In this document: positions 60,767 through 64,000 of the stretch, one piece after another
Layout: each line of letters starts with the position of its first letter
Position numbering within the stretch: the first letter of the stretch is position 1
DNA from: Pontibacter aquaedesilientis
GTDB taxonomy: Bacteria; Bacteroidota; Bacteroidia; Cytophagales; Hymenobacteraceae
Direction of reading: 5' to 3'
Length of the DNA stretch: 64,000 nucleotides
NCBI RefSeq assembly: GCF_014773225.1
Contig: NZ_JACXAJ010000001.1
Location: forward strand, 434,001-498,000
Translations under genes and position numbers: made by a program
The notes under the pieces: model-generated
The model's database searches: none
What the model was told of the DNA's origin: nothing
What the model saw: only the letters and a program-made list of their open reading frames with translations

Positions 60767-63700
60767 ATGTCAGAACCAGCTACGCCCGGCAAGGGCCAGA
60801 AAGCCTTGAAAATTGCAAGCATTGTGCTTGTGAGCCTGGCTGGTTTGCTGTTGTTGGCGCTGCTGGTCCTCTTCTTTTTTGCCGAGCCTTTGGCAGAGCG
60901 CTATCTCAAAAAGCAGGTGGCCCAGCAAACCGATGGGCTATACCAACTCGACTTCGACGAACTGGATCTGAGCTTCAGCAACTGGGGCGTCACCCTGCAG
61001 GGCGTGCATCTATACCCGGATACCGCCTTGCACCACCAGCAAAAGGAGAAGGGGCAGGCCAGTCCAAGCCTTTTGGAGCTGCAAAGCCCGAAACTCGAAA
61101 TCACCGGCATCAACCTCCGGGCACTCCTCTTCAACAACCGCCTGACGGTGGGCAAAGTCGTGGCTGAAAAACCCGAGATCACGCACTGGCACGATGCGGC
61201 TGTCACGAAGAAAAGCCGTCAGGGCTCTAAAGGGGGTGGCGGCTTGGAAGCGCTGCGCATACGGGAGCTCGACCTGCAGGATGCCAGCTACCGTTACCAG
61301 CTGCTGGGGGAGCAGGGGAGGCCGCAGCACGATATCCTGCAACTGTCGCTGCAGGTAGAGGGTCTGCAACTGGACCTGCAGACGCAGGAGGCGATCAGCC
61401 AGGTGTTTCAGGCGGATGCCCTTGACCTCGCCATCCGGCGCTATACCTACCGTACACCCGACAGTGTGTATACCATTCGGGTCGGGCGCTTTACCTACGC
61501 TTCGGGGCAGCAGGAACTGAAAGCGCAGCACATTGCCGTGCAACCAAACCTGCAGGCCAATGCGGCACTTCCCAAAGACCAGGCCCATCGCACCCTTTAC
61601 GAGTTCAGCGCGCCACTGCTCGCCCTACAGGGACTGGATGTAGCCTCGGCTTGGGAAACAAAGGACTTGCAACTCGACCAGTTGCTGTTGGAGCGCGGCA
61701 CCCTGCAACTGCACGAAAACCTGAACGTACCCGAAACCACAGAAAGCCCCAGTCTGAAGGACCGCTATACCCAACTCTCGCCTTACCTGCGTGCGCTCGG
61801 TATACAGGAACTGCGCCTGCGGAATGGTGATTTCTCTTACCTGCAACATGGCCTTGCGGTGGATACCATCCACCGGCTGGCCAACGCAAACCTATACCTG
61901 CAAGCGGTGCAACTCGACTCTCTCACGCTCTTTGCACCCAGCGAAAAAGTTTTTGCGGAAGCAGTCAGCATCAGCACAGGCCGCTATACCTACAACCCGG
62001 TCAGCAGTCCCTATACCTTGCAGACAGCCGGCATGCAGCTGTCCACCCGCGACAAAAGCCTGGAAGCAAAGGCTCTGCACCTGTCTGGCGACTGGGACAA
62101 AAACGATGCGTTGAAAAGTCAGAACCTGGCGAAGCATACGCACTACGACATCCAGTTGCCGCAATTGAGATTTCAGGAAATGGAGCTGCTGGAGGCCATC
62201 CGGTCGTCCAGACTCACGATCGGCAGCATAGCCGCGGAGCAGCCCGTGATCGATGTGCGCACCGACCAGCGCGTGCCGAAGTCAGAAGAAGGCCCCGACC
62301 TGCAGGCGCTATACCGGCAGGTATCAGCTATAGTCAGCAGTTTGGAAGTAGGGGAGATCCGCATACGCGATGCCGCCCTCACGCAGCACAGCAAAAACAG
62401 AAACATACAGCGCCTGCAGCAGCTGGAGCATGCCTCGTTGGTGGCCATCGGTCTCGAACTGGACTCCGCTTTCGTCTTCGGCCCGGATCAGGTTCTCCCG
62501 CTGCAGGACCTCGTGGTAACGGCCCGGAACTACCGTTACCGGATGCCCGACAATACCTATACCTTCACTTTGGGCGGACTCCGCTACTCCACCCGGCAGC
62601 AGGAGTTCCTGGCCAAGTCGCTGGATGTGAACTCGAGTTTACGGGCTAACAACCAGCAGAAGCTTCGCAATAACGCCAGTCGCAAACTCATCGACCTCTC
62701 GGCCCATTCGCTGCAGATAACCGGGCTGGATTTAATCCGGGCCCTCAACACGGGGCGGCTGCAGGCGGACCGGCTTGTGCTCCAACAACCGGATGTGGCC
62801 ATATTGCTCGACCGGGAGGTGACGGAGTCTGGCGCAGGTCAGCGGGAGGCAGGTAAGGCGCTTTTCGAAAGGATGGAGCTGATTTCGGTGAACACCATCC
62901 GGCTCGAAGACGGCTCCTTTACCTTCAGCGAAAAACTAAGGCCCGTCATGCGCACCCATCAGCTGGAACACGCCACCGCCACCATCACTGGATTTGAGCT
63001 GACGCCCACCAGTTTTAAAAACCTGAACGACACGCTCCCGATGCAGGAATTGAACTTGGTGGCAACAGACTATACCTACCGTTCCACCGACAGCCTGTAT
63101 ACCATCCGGCTGGATAGCCTGCACTACTCCAGCAGGCAGCAGGAACTGGTGGCCCGCACCTTGTTGGTAAATGCCGACAGAGGGGTGAACGAGCGCCTCA
63201 AAGAAAACAGACCGGAACTGGCCAGCCACAACCTGATCGATATTACCGCCAGAAGATCGCGCATTTCGGGCTTTAACCTGATACACGCCTACGCCACGGG
63301 GCAATATCACCTGGACAGGCTATTGCTTGCCGGCCCTAAGGTGACCATTCTGCAGGACCACGATGTACCTGCGAATCAGAGCATGGCGCTGGCCGAGCAG
63401 GACACGGCCTCCAGCAACGGCACTAGGGAGCGTGTGGAGGAACTGATCTCGACCTTGCGGGTAGGGCGACTGGATGTGACAGACGGTTCCTTCGACTTCG
63501 AGATACTCCGAAACGACACAATTCGTAGCAGTCATGCACTGGCACACGTAGCGCTCGGTATAGATGAGCTCCGGTTGGTGTCGCTGGAGAAAAACGACCC
63601 GCTGGATATTTTTGACGTGGACGACATCGAGGTGTTGATACAAGGCTATACCTACCAGATGCCCGACAGCCTGTATGCGTTGGAGATAAAGGAGATCAGG

Positions 63701-64000
63701 GCCTCCATGCAGCGCCATTCGCTACACCTCGACAGCCTTCATCTGCGGCCGCTTTTCAGCAAGGAGGATCAGGCCGATGAGTCTGGCTATGCCCGCAACC
63801 GGACTGAACTGGAGGTACCCAGCCTGGAGTTAATAAATGCAAACCTGCGGAACCTGTTCAACAACCAGGACCTGATCGCGCAGAAAATGCTGATTCGCAA
63901 TCCGCGGTTGGAGGTCTCCCGCGACAACAGCATCGGCCTTGATCCGGGGCGCAGGCCTCCGACTTTGCAGCAGATGCTTCGTGGGGCCGACCTATACATC
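60767..64000 (+). CDS. AsmA/TamB-like envelope protein with about 180-residue repeats (partial)
   Basis: The frame is open from ATG 60767 to the window end (1078 codons, no stop), so the C-terminus is missing. An N-terminal membrane helix (LKIASIVLVSLAGLLLLALL) precedes a long strand-rich periplasmic region. At least five units recur about every 540-575 bases. Each has an ITGxxL...LxLxxPxV block, an LRxxDGSFxF block and a YTYxxPDSxYTI...YxSxQQEL block (near 61438, 61980, 62526, 63067 and 63643). This fits the AsmA/DUF748 superfamily of lipid-transport bridge-like proteins, though the precise subfamily is uncertain. It starts immediately after the restriction island. Confidence 0.8.
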   Translation, partial: MSEPATPGKGQKALKIASIVLVSLAGLLLLALLVLFFFAEPLAERYLKKQVAQQTDGLYQLDFDELDLSFSNWGVTLQGVHLYPDTALHHQQKEKGQASPSLLELQSPKLEITGINLRALLFNNRLTVGKVVAEKPEITHWHDAAVTKKSRQGSKGGGGLEALRIRELDLQDASYRYQLLGEQGRPQHDILQLSLQVEGLQLDLQTQEAISQVFQADALDLAIRRYTYRTPDSVYTIRVGRFTYASGQQELKAQHIAVQPNLQANAALPKDQAHRTLYEFSAPLLALQGLDVASAWETKDLQLDQLLLERGTLQLHENLNVPETTESPSLKDRYTQLSPYLRALGIQELRLRNGDFSYLQHGLAVDTIHRLANANLYLQAVQLDSLTLFAPSEKVFAEAVSISTGRYTYNPVSSPYTLQTAGMQLSTRDKSLEAKALHLSGDWDKNDALKSQNLAKHTHYDIQLPQLRFQEMELLEAIRSSRLTIGSIAAEQPVIDVRTDQRVPKSEEGPDLQALYRQVSAIVSSLEVGEIRIRDAALTQHSKNRNIQRLQQLEHASLVAIGLELDSAFVFGPDQVLPLQDLVVTARNYRYRMPDNTYTFTLGGLRYSTRQQEFLAKSLDVNSSLRANNQQKLRNNASRKLIDLSAHSLQITGLDLIRALNTGRLQADRLVLQQPDVAILLDREVTESGAGQREAGKALFERMELISVNTIRLEDGSFTFSEKLRPVMRTHQLEHATATITGFELTPTSFKNLNDTLPMQELNLVATDYTYRSTDSLYTIRLDSLHYSSRQQELVARTLLVNADRGVNERLKENRPELASHNLIDITARRSRISGFNLIHAYATGQYHLDRLLLAGPKVTILQDHDVPANQSMALAEQDTASSNGTRERVEELISTLRVGRLDVTDGSFDFEILRNDTIRSSHALAHVALGIDELRLVSLEKNDPLDIFDVDDIEVLIQGYTYQMPDSLYALEIKEIRASMQRHSLHLDSLHLRPLFSKEDQADESGYARNRTELEVPSLELINANLRNLFNNQDLIAQKMLIRNPRLEVSRDNSIGLDPGRRPPTLQQMLRGADLYI

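Overview
The window looks like a chromosomal segment of an aerobic Bacteroidota, most likely order Cytophagales and close to Hymenobacteraceae/Pontibacter. The basis is: two proteins with type IX secretion (T9SS) C-terminal sorting domains and a PorE-like periplasmic protein; -7 promoter elements of the Bacteroidota form TAnnTTTG; an almost complete absence of Shine-Dalgarno (SD) sequences before genes; a LytS/LytTR two-component pair; fused isobutyryl-CoA mutase; and Bacteroidota-type small lysine-rich and membrane micro-proteins. The genus is inferred. No rRNA, tRNA, CRISPR array or prophage was seen.

Layout. 1-4.2 kb: a TetR regulator, a small membrane protein, then one small hydrophilic protein and three Arg/Tyr/Asp/Gly-rich, apparently disordered proteins arranged around a divergent promoter region. 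4.2-12 kb: housekeeping (SRPBCC protein, lipoprotein, dapA, LytS/LytTR pair, ligA, DUF4920 lipoprotein). 12-18.2 kb: patatin/beta-barrel protein, YceI-like protein, cytochrome oxidase subunit III-like protein, T9SS type B cell-surface protein. 18.4-20.6 kb: GreA-C-domain protein, DUF2147 protein and a probable structured RNA gene (about 19.92-20.24 kb) that has its own promoter, a strong terminator and an SD sequence matching the 16S 3' end, followed by a 23-codon micro-ORF. 20.7-30.7 kb: NlpC/P60 hydrolase, three related STAS-like proteins scattered among an M61 peptidase, a SIMPL protein and glutamate dehydrogenase, then an FKBP isomerase and a glutamate-synthase-like flavoprotein. 30.8-42.8 kb: icmF, lepA, folD, queE, PorE-like OmpA protein, gltA. 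43.4-48.6 kb: the PrkA kinase-YeaH-SpoVR stress module, whose intergenic gaps are packed with different repeats. 48.7-55.3 kb: MaoC hydratase, an aldo-keto reductase remnant, small proteins, a FUSC membrane protein and a T9SS-exported family-10 glycosidase. 55.8-60.5 kb: a NUDIX hydrolase and an AT-rich restriction-modification-like island (C5-cytosine methyltransferase, GHKL-ATPase/PD-(D/E)XK fusion, HNH nuclease). 60.8-64 kb: an AsmA/TamB-like protein of about 180-residue repeats that runs off the window.

Overarching signals. The 7-mer GGTATAG/CTATACC is strongly over-represented both between and inside genes (13 copies in the first 10 kb against about 1.2 expected) and is absent from the two-gene core of the restriction island, so it behaves like a host-genome signature word. 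Intergenic DNA also carries several short inverted-repeat families. The most promising undescribed items are the SD-bearing structured RNA, the disordered-protein cluster, the GHKL/nuclease restriction island and the long-period AsmA-like repeat protein.
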